Assembly: GCA_049999805.1 (NCBI GenBank) | Contig: JBNGIO010006320.1 | Span: forward strand, 418,354 to 463,789 | Length of the DNA: 45,436 nucleotides | Direction: 5' to 3' | From: Folioceros fuciformis | Taxonomy: Eukaryota > Anthocerotophyta > Anthocerotopsida > Anthocerotales | Shown: in pieces, positions 22,828 through 34,839 of the stretch | Layout of the letters: each line of letters starts with the position of its first letter | How positions within the stretch are numbered: the stretch's first letter is position 1 | Program-made: the position numbers and the translations under genes | The notes under the pieces: model-generated | The model's input: the letters and a program-made list of their open reading frames with translations, nothing else | Database searches by the model: none | Told to the model about the DNA's origin: nothing

Positions 22828-25800
22828 CTATTGAATTGTTTGTCTCCTATACTCCTTCGGAAAATAAGTAACCCCATGATTATCTTGTAGACCGTAAAAC
22901 GTCTCACCTTCACTTACATCTTGCATTGCAGCTATTTTCTCAAACTCTTTCTTAGCTATGTCCTTTTTACCTTGAATGATCAAGGTATTCCCATATTTGA
23001 ATCTCACAGTGACATTTGTTGGCCTCTCATTAATTGCCTCATAATATGCCCTTTCAGCACAACTACATCAACACATGAAAGATGATCTATCACAAATTGC
23101 CTATACCCATAAGTCAATCAATCAATCCTAATGCGCAACAACGTTACAATAATTTCATACCTGTACATGCCGGAATTCGCAAATGAATCACCTATATCTT
23201 CCAACAACTTGGGATTGAGAAAGGTTTTCAAGCTTTGCTCGAGTGATAACTCCGCATCTTTAAATCTCTCGAGAGTAAGAGCCATTAGTATCAAGTATCC
23301 CCATATCTTAAAATTTGTAATGTCCTTACAGTTTCCCTCTACCAAAAAAATCTCTGCTTGTTCAAAGTTTCCCAAACAGTAATACGATATGCCAGCTCCA
23401 AGCCAAAAGCTGCAAAATTCCGGCTTCAATTTGCAGCCTTTGATAAACAGCTTTCGAGCAACATTATAGTTCCCTAATTGTAGATTTGAATACCCAAGTT
23501 CGATATAAACATAAATATTTAAGTTTCTATTTTGAATTGAACGTTCCTCGATGTACCGCCTTAACTGCATTGTTACATTCGAAACAAATCAAAACTCAGT
23601 TAAGCATTCCAAAGTTTTCTTTCTTTTTGATTGTAAGTAAACGATGCAACACATTAGTCTTCTGCACTCGCACCTTTTCAAATGCGAAAATTGCATCCTC
23701 ATGTCTATGTTCAAGATATCTCAAGTGACCTAAACTATACCACAAGGATGTGTCATGCGGATGCTCTTCCAAGGATTCTACAATCACTCTTCCAGCTTTA
23801 ACATATTCGCCCATGACTTCATATGCTTTTGCACAACATAGGGCTTTGTCGGTCTCACAAGAGAACAAATCGGTATCTACTCCCAAGAGCTGGAAGCATT
23901 ATTATTAATGCATATTATTTCATATTAATTTTCTGATTTTAAAATTTATAATATACATAATTATAAATCAATCCAAGGTGCACATAACATGACTCGATCA
24001 TAAAATGTACCTGAATGGCTTCCTTCGGTAGATGAATATCTACTAAGAAGATTGCTGCATCCACGAAAGGTGAGCTTGCTCCTAATGCACGAGACTCGAA
24101 GATGGGTTGAGAAAGACAAAATGGAAAAATCCATTGTGGGGATAGTAAAAGGTGCGGTGGAGCATATTCATTAAGATCTTTTTTCAATAATTCATGCAAT
24201 TTCTCAGCTCGTCTAATGCACGTTTTGCTATGTATTCTTTCTCCACGAGCTAAATAAACCTGATAGGTTTGCCAAATATCGTCGTGCACTTACTTAGACC
24301 AAGTATCGAAAACGATCTCGCACACATCGATACAATATGATAAGACAAGACACTCTGTTAAGTGACTTACTTGACTAAGAAGCATCCATGGAATGAACTC
24401 TTCGTCAATGTGAACATCTGTGGCTTTGCGAAATAAAACTTGTGCTTTTTCCAAATAATTTCGATGCCACATAAGTGCTCCCAGTGCCATCAAGCTTAGA
24501 ACATGATCTTGTTTCAATGAGATTGCCTCCCTGAAACACTCTTCTGCTTTCCCATGATCTTTAGGTTTAACCTATGCGTAGTTCAAATAAACATGTTTGA
24601 GTTGCATATAAATAGTCAAATTATTTAAATTAAATTAAATAATTAAACATAAATGTGAAGGGGATGGTGTGTACCCGCATGCAAAATGTTCCATATTCAA
24701 ACCAAATATCTGGATCTTTAATGCCAATTTCACCAATCAACCTCTCTAGATGATATTTATTGGCACTCCTCCAATCTGCATCATTCTGTAAGTAATTTTA
24801 TTGGAATTTATAGTTTCATATTTATTGTGTCATATTAAAATATATTATAAAATATATATTTTAAGATATAATCAGTAATATATATGATCATCTATTATGT
24901 TCTTTGTTACCTCATATTGATCAGCTTTTTCTCTTAAATTTTGAAGCTTAGCAATGGACTCTGGTTGGTCCCTATCAAATCTTTCCGCCATCTTTTCACA
25001 AGTGTTCTTTCTCTATATAATAAATAATAATAAGTAAATAAATATTGGATATATTAAAATTTTAAGTAATCTCATAATATTAACTTATACTTTCCTCTTA
25101 GTTGCGTACATACATACCTTGTTCAGTAGATCCAACAAACATTCTTGAATTTCGTCCATTAAATACATATATAATGCATTACAAAACTCAAACTTTCCTA
25201 CTCCCAAAGCTTCTTGCTTATCCACTTTGAACTTTTCAGTAGCTATTTGCATGATCTTATCTTTCATATCCTCTCTAATCTGTTTCCATGTTCCAACAGC
25301 ATGAAGTTCTTGAACAAGAATCTTCCTTCTCCTTTCTTTGTTCCTCGATCTTTACAAAAGGATCAGAAATCCATGTACTTTAGAATGCAGATTAGAATGA
25401 AGTAACATGTGGATAACATAATTCTTCAAACCAAACCATGCACTTTACCGGTTACTTGGTTCATCATCTGGGTCCTCCTTCTTAGCATTCGAAGGATCTA
25501 GTTTGCCATCATCAACCAGAGTGTGATAAAAGTTTGCAAGCTCCACAGCACTTGACATCACAAAATCTCTAAATTCTTGGGCGGCAATTTCTCCTGTGTC
25601 ATAAACGGTAGGAGCTTTTGGCTTTGCTCCGATAAACGATAATAAGTCGACTTCAGGTTGTGGAGGAGGTACCCAAATTGGCTCTAATGGCCGACTTAGC
25701 TTTATAGTCATGATAACTTCTGCTTGGACTTGATTCCATGCATTTAGTATTGGAGTCAAGGGTGTTTGTTCTGAGTTGGGTTTTTCTCCAGCTTCTTTGG

Positions 25801-28163
25801 GTGATTTGATGTCCTTAGCTGATTTAGGTGACTTCACTTCCTTTTCCTTAGTGCCCTCGACGGCTGGTTTTCCCTTTTTGCTTATTGCTTCCTTTGTTTT
25901 AATCGTAGTAGTCTCTTCGTCATCAACTGGCTTTGATTTAGCTGTGACAACTCTATCAATTTGAGGAGGGCATAGTGGCGGAGGTTCTTCAATTACAAGC
26001 TCAGGAAGTATTGGACATGTTATTGTAACCTCTGTGGCGCCTTCTCCAAGCAAACCTGACAAACCATACATATCAAAGTTTCCATGATACCTTTGGAAAA
26101 AAGGATCCACTAGATCAGGTTGCTCATCCTTGAGATATCTTGCGATTTCTCCTGAATATTTCTTCTTCTTTTTTAGACTCAAGAGTAGCTCGTCTACTGC
26201 TTCTCCAGGCAAAAATCTTCTACAAGAAGCTGCCTCCCACTTTAAGAATTTCTTCTTTCTCTCCAAAAGTATTTCTTCTTTTGTTTTCTCAACAACTTTG
26301 GGAGTATCTGAGTGTTTCCCATCTTTCGAAGAATTTTTAGCAGTATTTTCCTTTGCTCCTTCTTTTCCTACCCCTTTGATTTCAAGATCTCCTTCCTTCT
26401 TTTTGGTTTTCTCTCCTTTCTCCTTGACCTTACTAGACTCTTCCTTTTCTTTGGTTTTCTTTGAATCTCCTATCTCTTCATTAGGTTTGTTGCTATTCAA
26501 TCCGGCATCTAGAGTTTGAGCTTCTGCTAGCTTAGCTTCTTCAAGCAATTCAGGGAATAAGACTGGAGGTGGTGGGTCCATTTCAAGTGTATCAGTACTT
26601 GCAGTTATTCTACACAACTCATTCTTTTCTTCTTGCTCAATTCCTCTTAAGTTTTTCCACCATGCGCCTGTAAATCCAGGAATATAAAATCCTAGCTTAT
26701 AGTTGAAGGGATTAGTGCCTTGCTCAAAAAAATCTAAGACTTTTAATGGAAGTGGTCGCACTTTAACTTCAGTAATCTCCATAAAAAGACCCTCTTCTTG
26801 ATTGATTTTTGACAAAAGAGGGTAGCTTGTATGCAGTGTGACTTTAAGGGAAGCCCCTGGAAGCAAAGCAGGCTCTTGTGTTGCATCGCTCTTCCCCTTC
26901 TTGTTTGATGATTTGTTGTCTTTCCCCTCTTTCCCTCCCTTCTCTATTTTCTTCTCTGGTGGGTTCTTTGGAGGTGCACCTTTTTTTCCTTTTTTGCCAC
27001 TTGTTTCATCTGAACTAGACTCCACTAGTAGCTCTAGTGGATAAGCAAATTGCAAGGGATTTTCAGGGCTGCCTTCGGAGTGTGTGTGAAAATGTAGTAG
27101 AGGGTTTAGATCTACTTTAGTCTTTGCAATTGCAACTTTGGAACTACCATCATGTGATAATTTGTAAAGTGTTATTACGATTGGCTCATGCATAAATGTA
27201 TGCCACAGCTTCCATTCACTAAATCTTTCAATTTCCCTGAAGATTCATGAACTAGAGATGAAGATGGGCTGTCGATCAAGACAAACAAAAATACATGTAA
27301 AAATCGAACAATAAAAAAAAAAATTTACCTGCCGACTCTCATCTCAAAGGTGGCTGGTACAGGTGGCGGAGGTGGCTCCTCGGCTTCCTTGGCTTTCTTA
27401 TTTCCCTTCTTGTCATCTTTCTTCTCTTGGGTTTTCTTCCCCTCCTTTGGAGTATTTCCTTTGCTATGGTCACTTTTCTTACTACCCGGCGTGCTTGGTG
27501 CAGAATGCACAAAAACCTCCCTACCGGGCATGATATCTTCTTTCGGTGGGATATTTGGTGTTGAACCCTTTAAAGGCAGAAGCATCTACATGACACTAAA
27601 GTACATGAATGTCAGATTTACACTCGGCCAATACATCAGCAGAAACCAAAGTTCTCACACTAGTATTCAGGCATGTATCCTCCTAAAACATAGGCTGGGT
27701 GTTGTACTTGATACGGAGCAATGTCAATTTCAGATGCGTCAGCCGACATCGGGCTTCTTGGTGTCTTGGGAGATCTGGATGACTCAAGGTCGCTGGCCTC
27801 CTCCCCAGATGAGGAAGCCTGTTTCTCTCCTGGAAACTGAATGGAGACTGCTGCTCTAGATTTCGGCACATCGTCTCCTTCCAGATTCCACACTCCTTCT
27901 GCTGTAAGAACGTCCAGCCTAATCACACAAGGAGGAGTCGGTACGATAGGCGGAGGCTTTTCCACATGTATTCTACAATGTGGTTTGTATCCATGATCTT
28001 CCGGGATGTAGGGCTTCCTGATTTCATCGGAGAAATCAAAAGATGGATTTACTCCCACCGGGCCTCCTAATTGCAACGGCGGCACCTGGTTGAGATATTG
28101 GAAGTGGGCAACTTCTCTTTCTCGAACCGGATCTACGGGGTAGGATTTGGGAACTCTGGCCAT
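22828..28163 (-). CDS. CFAP70: CFAP70 (TTC18), axonemal C2/TPR protein
   Basis: A cilia- and flagella-associated protein that in other eukaryotes sits at the base of outer dynein arms; in a plant it implies motile sperm. Eleven exons: 28163-about 27708 (or 27690), 27585-27329, 27236-25449, 25349-25118, 25012-24911, 24785-24675, 24571-24371, 24259-24011, 23889-23674, 23564-23161, 23062-22828, in phase, about 1,416 residues. Visible: an N-terminal C2-like segment (CVIRLDVLTAEGVWNL), Lys-rich low-complexity blocks (KKGKKGAPP and others), VRPLPLKVLDFFEQGTNPF, a conserved helical region (KFEFCNALYMYLMDEIQECL) and C-terminal TPRs, including GTFCMRVKPKDHGKAEECF, ALCCAKAYEVMGEY, LWYSLGHLRYLEHR and YIELGYSNLQLGNYNVARK. 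Layout and C-terminal residues match animal CFAP70. The exon 1/2 junction is uncertain because both possible donors are weak. Exons and codon third positions are AT-rich. Confidence 0.93.
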
Positions 28164-29388
28164 CCTTGAGAACCGTCGACGCTCAATTATGCAGTGAGTA
28201 AAGCTCTTGCCTCCCGAGTTTCTTTCTCACGCCCATCCATATCATCGAATGTCTGGCATTTCCGCTTACTCCAGGCTGGAAAGACATCCCATCTTTCCCA
28301 TGTCACTTTCATTCCACCACCTCATGAATGTGTAGCTCCTGTAGAACGAAAGTATTTGTTCCCACACATCATGCCCCACCAGAGTCATGCTTAGGGCATG
28401 GCAGGTTCATTTCAACCTCAACCTGAGGCGGTCTTCTTCTCATGCATCGTCTACAGGTGACATCAGCCTCGTGCATGGCGCCCGGCGCCAACACAGACAG
28501 CTTCTCCACTATCGTCCCTACAAACGCTTTCCGAGACACAGCGACCGACGGGGCAAGCGCTATGCAACCGACATAAGACGGTTCTGTTTCGTCTCTGTTT
28601 AGTCTACATCCAGCCCAGCTTTGCATCTATGCTAATTTCTAACTAGGGCCAGACCTGGGACGGTGCTGAAACAGGCCTGAACTAGCCCTAAACTACCACT
28701 TACTGTCCAAGCCTCTGATGATGCACTCTTCACAGCTGACCTTCTAACTGAAAGAACCTCATGGTATCTCTGTTACACACGGAGACAAGAACAAGATGAA
28801 GAACGCAATCAGCGTGAAAACCTGGCCGGTGCTCAGATACAGAATGGATTTAGGTTTCATCCAAGCCTTACAGAAGGCTCTGCTTAACGAGATATAGCTC
28901 ATCACTGCACCCCAAGCTCCTGAGGCCACTGATAAAGGGCACAAGGCAGCAATCACAGTGTTATCCTCCCTGCAGGAAATTTTTGCATCACACATCTGCA
29001 GCCCTAGGAGGTAAATCGGATCGACCTCAGGTTGGTGGCAAGCTGCTGTGGTGTCTGGTAAGGGCACCGGCTGTAAGATGTGAGAACGTATTGTCTAGCC
29101 TTCACCATCCAACCGTGCGCTGTATCACAATGCTCTGCCTCCACCATTGTAACAAAAATGGATACAACAAGCGAAGGATTCACAGGTTATGCTACGGGAC
29201 ACGCACTAAACAATTCTTTGAATGGGACTAGAATGCAAAACTCCCTAAAGAATCCACCTGAAGAAACAAAGAGAGAACACACGCAAGTACATCAAGGCAC
29301 AAAAGAGGAGGATTCCGCTGCACATAGTGCGATTCTGGCTGTCTGCGCGCAAACACGAACCCGCTGTGAGCAGCAACAACAACGAACT
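28164..29388. other. Intergenic region between CFAP70 and bS21
   Basis: Holds the CFAP70 promoter and the bS21 3' UTR. It contains copy A of an 86-bp direct repeat (28826-28911) whose partner lies at 32124-32209. A minus-strand open frame at 28759-29067 has a hydrophobic C-terminus but no recognisable domain. I do not call it a gene. Confidence 0.45.
28826..28911. repeat. Copy A of an 86-bp dispersed direct repeat
   Basis: Starts CCGGTGCTCAGA and ends ATCACTGCACC. About 88% identical and equal in length to 32124-32209. Weaker similarity continues a little beyond the core, for example CACTGTGATTGC versus GACTGTGATTTGC on the minus strand. Confidence 0.88.
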
Positions 29389-29949
29389 TCAGTAGTTCAC
29401 ATCCGCTCCCTCCTCTGCATATCCCCAGAAATCGTTGTCATCGTCGTTCTGCTTAGCAGACCTCTTGGCAGCATCTTCGCCCTCCCGGGGCTGGAAGGGG
29501 CCGCGCCGGGGCTTCCTCCTGCGCGCGGCCTGCTTCCGTTTCACGATATCCTGCGGTGTCTCGAAGAAACGGCGGCGGCGGCACTCGGGAATGACTCCCG
29601 CCTGCATCACAGCCTTGCGGAAGCGTCGCACCACGCTGTCAGCTGGCTCGTCCTCCCCGCAGAACACCTGCGCGTTGTAGGCTCCCTTGAACCACATGAG
29701 ATTTGCATGCTGCAGCGCCGGGCAGCTCACCACAGCCGCAGCGTCTGTGCTCCAGCTCAGAGCTTCTGTTGCCGCTGCTAGCGCCGAGTTCTCCCGGACT
29801 TGCACCATGAGCCGGCCATGACCGGGGGTGCTGCTCACGCTCACGCTGCCGCTGCCGCTGCTCCCGGATGTGGATGCGTCCGAGGAACAGCGCGGCGTGA
29901 TGGCCACTCTCGCCAAGGACCCCAACATCGTCGCCATCGCCAATGCCAT
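29389..29949 (-). CDS. RPS21: Plastid 30S ribosomal protein bS21c
   Basis: A small-subunit ribosomal protein of bacterial type, imported into the plastid. Single exon, 186 residues. Residues 1 to about 85 are rich in Ser, Ala and Arg, with few acids near the start, as in a chloroplast transit peptide. The bS21 core follows: YNAQVFCGEDEPADSVV, RRFRKAVMQAGVIPECRRRR, and RFFETPQDIVKRKQAARRRK. The acidic tail (DDDNDFWGYAEE) is not part of the bacterial protein. The start is the first ATG of the frame; two more Met codons follow within eight residues. A minus-strand TAAATAAG at 30004-29997, about 50 bp upstream, could serve as a TATA element, though this is weak. Bacterial bS21 is about 70 residues, so the extra length is targeting sequence and tail. 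Confidence 0.93.
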   Translation of the reverse strand: MALAMATMLGSLARVAITPRCSSDASTSGSSGSGSVSVSSTPGHGRLMVQVRENSALAAATEALSWSTDAAAVVSCPALQHANLMWFKGAYNAQVFCGEDEPADSVVRRFRKAVMQAGVIPECRRRRFFETPQDIVKRKQAARRRKPRRGPFQPREGEDAAKRSAKQNDDDNDFWGYAEEGADVNY

Positions 29950-30155
29950 CTCGCAAATGCTTAGGGCCTTCCTCCTTCCGTCCCAACGGGTTTGGCTTAT
30001 TTACCGACTCCTATCCTGACTAAGTGATTGCAATTACGTCCGAAACAATGTGTTTCCGAAAACCCACGTTGTAGCCCAACTGGCATGCAGAATCAGGCAG
30101 GCAGACAACGAGGCTGGAGGGCGTGGAGAACGCTGGGCTGGGACATATGCTGATG

Positions 30156-30650
30156 TTCACACTTGGAAGGGAGTTCACGTTTCCGAGTCGAGATTGGAAA
30201 TTGGAATGTCGATGTCTCTCACCACATTTGCAGACTGTGGCATGGTTCTCGAATGCTGCCGCCTAGCTGTCTACCCCATCAGCTCCCAAATTCGTTTTGT
30301 CAACTTGACCGAATGGCTGAGAGTACTCCTGCAGGCAGCGTAGCTGCTGCTTTCACTTTCACTCAGCTTCCACATCCATTCTGTCACCTTCACAGCCACT
30401 AGCTTGAAGTTAGTGCTCCCGCCATTGTCTCAAGGGACACAGGGCTGTTGTGCAGGTTATGCCATGGATGCCCTTAGACGGATGATCCGCAAGTGGTCCG
30501 CAAACCCTTCATTCTTGCAAGGGCTTGCACTTTCTCAGGGGGTGCTAGCGTTCACAGTAGGAAGGAATTGTTCATGTTTCTGAATCCGGAATGGCCCGGA
30601 ATGTCCACAAACCTCAGAACATTTGCAAACTGCAGCATGATTCTCAGAAC
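30156..30650 (+). repeat. Diverged duplication, two units of about 100 bp
   Basis: Unit one is about 30156-30255, unit two about 30551-30650. Both translate in the plus frame to related peptides: SLTTFADCGMVLE and NLRTFANCSMILR, each preceded by a GMS. Nucleotide identity is roughly two thirds by eye. It could be part of a decayed repeat-containing gene. Confidence 0.5.
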
Positions 30651-31299
30651 CGTAGAGAGCAACAGTTTCACGATCAAAACATCACGGCATCCATCACGGG
30701 TCTGGGCTCAAATGCTCAGAATCTCATAACTGTATTAGACAGGCACAGCAAGGAGGGTTTGGATAAGGTAGATACATATATTCATGCGGCATAGGTAGCA
30801 TGGCGCTGCAAACGCGGCCGCATCAAGCATGGATCAAGAGCTTGAGTTCTGGGGAACTAGCGGCTTCATACTCAGGTGACCAGGTGACACTATCCATGGA
30901 TTAAATGGTAGCGGCTACGAATCACGAAGGCTTCGGTACCGCTGCCAGACGAGGGGATGGTCTTGGATCGTGCGCATTCTGACTTCAGTTGCTGTAACAT
31001 GCGTCCATTAATACGGTACACAGATCGCCTCTGATTGACGGTGCCAGATGACCAATTTGGTATCGTGTGATCAATGCATTTACAAATTCAAAACTTGCAT
31101 ATGCTAGTAATGTGTATTGGCGATGGACCAACTTGTGGATCTCTATGATACACCAAGTTATGGACGTCTATATGATGCACCTAGATGATGATGCACTTTC
31201 AGTCAATTCGAGGGCGTGTCCCGCAATGCCGAGTGGAAAGTGGTGTGAAGCCCAGCGTCGGACCTGGAACGATATCTTCGGATCGGATAGGGCATCCGC

Positions 31300-31760
31300 C
31301 ATCAACCAGTGTGCTGCAGGATCTGGGGGTGCTTGAGGTGCTCGACTGTTACGGTATTTCCAGCCCTTTTCCTGAAGCCGTAAGGCTGCTTAAGAAGCTG
31401 AGATCGATCGTTGACGCCCACCGGCACCCCGTTTTTCGTCCCGCTCCCGCGCATCAACCCTGGCAGTTGCGGAGACCAATTTCGTCGGTGCCATCCCTCT
31501 CTTTCGGAAACCTTGTCTTGCTCAAGGAGCTGTGGATCGGAGCCTGGGACGGCGGCATAGAGTGGTGGCGAGGCGACGACGAGCGGTCCTCATACAAAAG
31601 TGCGACTTCTGGATCTATCCCTCGCTAGCTAGGGAAGCTTTCCAACTTGAAGATATGGCTTGCCGCTCGCCTGTCCTTCGCTCGTCTTCCTCCTCTTCAA
31701 TTTCTACCAAAGAAGTCCTGAACAAGCTGGTCATTCACGGCACTCCGCGTCCGTGATTGT
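31300..31760 (+). pseudogene. Possible leucine-rich-repeat (LRR) gene remnant
   Basis: Short stretches read like plant LRR units in plus frames: LQDLGVLEVLDCYGISSPFP, SFGNLVLLKELWIGAWDGG, and in another frame LGKLSNLKIWLA. The frame changes and an in-frame stop interrupt them, and no NB-ARC or kinase domain is visible. LRR motifs are weak signals, so this is tentative. The 30.2-30.7 kb duplication may be part of the same dead gene. Confidence 0.35.
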
Positions 31761-32123
31761 GGATTGTCCGGCGATTGTGAGAGGGTACTTCAAATAAGCA
31801 TACAGCTTTTTAGTTCAGGAAGGAGGACCTGTACAGAGGTTAGAAATTCGATGTACAGGTCGGGAATTTCTTCACCTTGTAATCCTAAACCTCTGCCACA
31901 AGGACCTTACCAGCAGGTTTCAGGGTTTGGATCAGTGTGGCGGTGCAGATCAGAAGGGCCCCCGCACATCAGGTGGTTTTGGTTAGTGTGCAATCTGTGC
32001 GGCATCGATCTTTACACATCCTAAAACCTGCAGATGCTTCAGGGACAGCATGCTAAGGGCGCATCTCAGATCCGACTGAAACAAACAAACAACCAGAACA
32101 AATATAAGAGGAGGACTATTTCA

Positions 32124-32209
32124 CCGGTGCTCAGAAACAGAATGGATATGGTTTTCATCCAAGCCTGCAAGAAGGCTCTGCTTAACGAGATAAAGCTCAT
32201 CACTGCACC
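32124..32209. repeat. Copy B of an 86-bp dispersed direct repeat
   Basis: Same orientation as copy A at 28826-28911, about 3.3 kb apart, about 88% identical. The differences fall on all codon positions, so the conservation does not look like protein constraint. Confidence 0.88.
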
Positions 32210-34839
32210 TTCTTTCCGACAGCGACATGACTCAGCCAAAACCTACAAGGCAAATCACAGTCATATCCGATGCTCACGCTCCAGACAAAGATCTGACCTG
32301 AAGCCCAGCGTTTCGCGATGCCGGTATAGCCTACGGTAGAGATAGCAGCACTCCATGACAGGACTTCCAAAACTCAACCGAATCGCCTGAAATGCTGAAA
32401 TTTATACGACTCTAACCCTAATTTGGTCTCGGCCACCTATCAACCTACGTGTGGTTCCCTGATGGCAAGGATACGCTGGATGGTCCCTAAGGCCCTTGGA
32501 CAAGTGACCTGCCAGCAAACAATGTCATGTCCTTAGGATCACGGGTAGGCTGTCTATAGTTCAGCAACTAGAAGATGGTTGACTTCGTGGGACACGCACA
32601 GGAATGAGGTTTGAAGATAGGATGAGAAGCATTCATGAAGCGTAGCGAGTATGCAGCTGCAGAAGCCGCGTCAGGTTAGAATCTAGAGCTACAGTCCTGA
32701 GAGGAAGACTTGCAGTTTGAGGTGACCGGGTGGGGCGACATCGATGGATTGAACTCCCCAGCTTAACGGTTATGTCTGAAACCTTCCTTCCTGGGGGGGT
32801 GAGGAGGGATGCCAGTGTCCAAGCTGCGCTTCACGTGTGTGAAGTAGGCATTGTCCAGAATGCTTGATACGGTGAGATGCACCGTTACAACCATACCAGA
32901 CGATCACGATGGCTTGGAGCAAAATATGTAGCAGGCTACAGTAGCGTGGTCACACAGAAAAGAGTCCACGAAAACTGCCTCATCGGGAGGATTACCTACA
33001 CTGAGTCCGGAATGGAGTACCGACCCATATCTTAGAGAAAGTTTGGTCCACCACCTTGAGCAAACACGCCATCAGTCTTGCGTACCAGCCCCTCCCTTCC
33101 CCACTCGTCAGAGGTTGTGCTTCCACGGAAGGGAGCGTGCGACAGGTCGCGAGTGTCTGTATCAGCAGCGCAAAAGCCGTGAAGCTGGTGCAACGTGGGA
33201 GGGGTACTTTGTTTCTCTCCGTCTTCACGTCTTGCTCACATTGCACCGAGATTTGCAACGGAGAACCCCATGTTTTGGGACTCACTAGCTTTGGGCTCGT
33301 GGCTGGCATATGCTTAACCCACCTGACGTTGGCATCAGAGATACTTACACCATTTGGCCACGGGATCATTCCGTTTGCGTTGAGCCTTCAAGTTAGCCGG
33401 TGAACGTGTGCAAGAAGCATGCCTTCTGCTTTCATTTTTGCACCCTTCCACATTTTGTCTGCCATGCTGGTCGCTCTCATCTGTTCGAGGTTCCGGAGCC
33501 ACGCCTATTGCCGCAGGCTGTGTCAGCGATGCGCACATAATGATGACCGAAAAGGACACAGTGCAAGGCTGCCTTGAGACACCCGGGCGTGGTAGGTACT
33601 CTGGAACGGAAACGTTGCAGAGAAGTTACAGGGACGCGGACACGGACCATGATACTCACGGCGCCATGGGACGGCGAGTACTGCAGGGCGCGCGACAGTT
33701 CTTGAGGTAACGGTACCGTCTGCGAAGGGCCTCACAAACTGTCATACCTACCCACCTTCGTCCGGTACAACATTTTTGAACCAGCATCGTTTTCTGCCGC
33801 TCTGCAGATTCAGAGAGGAGAACTTTGTGCTCTTAGGAGCTTAGGGAGCGTTACAAGTAAGACCTTGTTGTCGTTAGAAGTGGATCGGATTTCTCACACT
33901 CCTCCCTCCATTTTGTCTGCACCAAACCTTGAGAAAGCAACCAAACCAAATGCGCCTTCGCCGCAACCGTCCTTGGAACAAATATGCTCAGATGAACAAT
34001 CTTCAGCCTCCATATGCTCACAATCGAGCTCGCTTCTTGTGTTTGTCCCACCAGTCCAGCCTAACTCAGACACTGCTGTACTGGTGACTGTAATCCTGCA
34101 TTTCGCACATTACCAGAAAACTATAATCATTTCTTCAACGAGTCAGAGAAATCTTTGAGAAACAGCTACACTGAAACTCGCTGTACCCTGATTCAGGATC
34201 TTCCTAAGCTGTCTGTTTTGGGTTTGTGCGACTAAGAGTGCCGGCATCTTTCTTGAGACTGACAGTGACGAGGAGACCTAGTCGTCCACGTTGATCACAA
34301 GGCTGGCACCATGCGTGCTGCTTGTAAAGAAAGATCATACAATCAGTGAGGTCTGAAGACTCGCAAGGCAGTATAATCGCTACGGCCGAAAGACAGTAAT
34401 TGTCTGAGAGGGGCCACGCCCTTCATGGCCACTGACAAGATGCGCCCCTTCCGAGTTCTTCAGCGGCAACGAGGGAGTCAGATGGTGTCTTCTAGTTCCC
34501 CCGATGCGCAAATTCCAGTGCGCTGCAAAAGGCGTGGGAGTCTTGTTGGAGCAAGCTTTCACTTGAGACCGGGCTTTCGCACCGAGACCGCAAGATTTGG
34601 CGGCCTGTAGTTTTCTTGTGTGCCTCACCGACCAAGGGCCCCTGTGACGTCTTTTCTCCCTCGGCCCGCTGTTGTAAGGATCTGCGATGTTAGCAACTTC
34701 TGGCAGTATAGTTTGCAATGGGAGGTGTTTTCCCTTCCTTCAGCGAGCCTTGACGAAATCTTTGTGTGGACGTTGCCCGTATGTAGATTGAGACTGACAT
34801 TGTAGAGCAAAGCTTGATGAGAGTTTTTGTAGGCATTCT

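Larger units (their letters stand above)
29950..34839. other. Intergenic region with gene-remnant signals
   Basis: About 4.9 kb of moderate GC. I see no intact gene. Contents: a diverged duplication (30156-30255 and 30551-30650), possible leucine-rich-repeat remnants (31300-31760), and copy B of the 86-bp repeat (32124-32209). From 32210 to 34839 I recognise nothing; the GT29 promoter must lie at the end. Confidence 0.5.

Noticed and set aside
26130-27859. Plus-strand Phe/Leu/Ser-rich frames opposite CFAP70
   Set aside because: They are the complement of Lys/Glu-rich codons. The hydrophobicity is an artefact and not a membrane protein.
33056-33403. 115-codon plus-strand frame with a hydrophobic stretch
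   Set aside because: No family recognised, no splice-supported extension, and the opposite strand is equally open.
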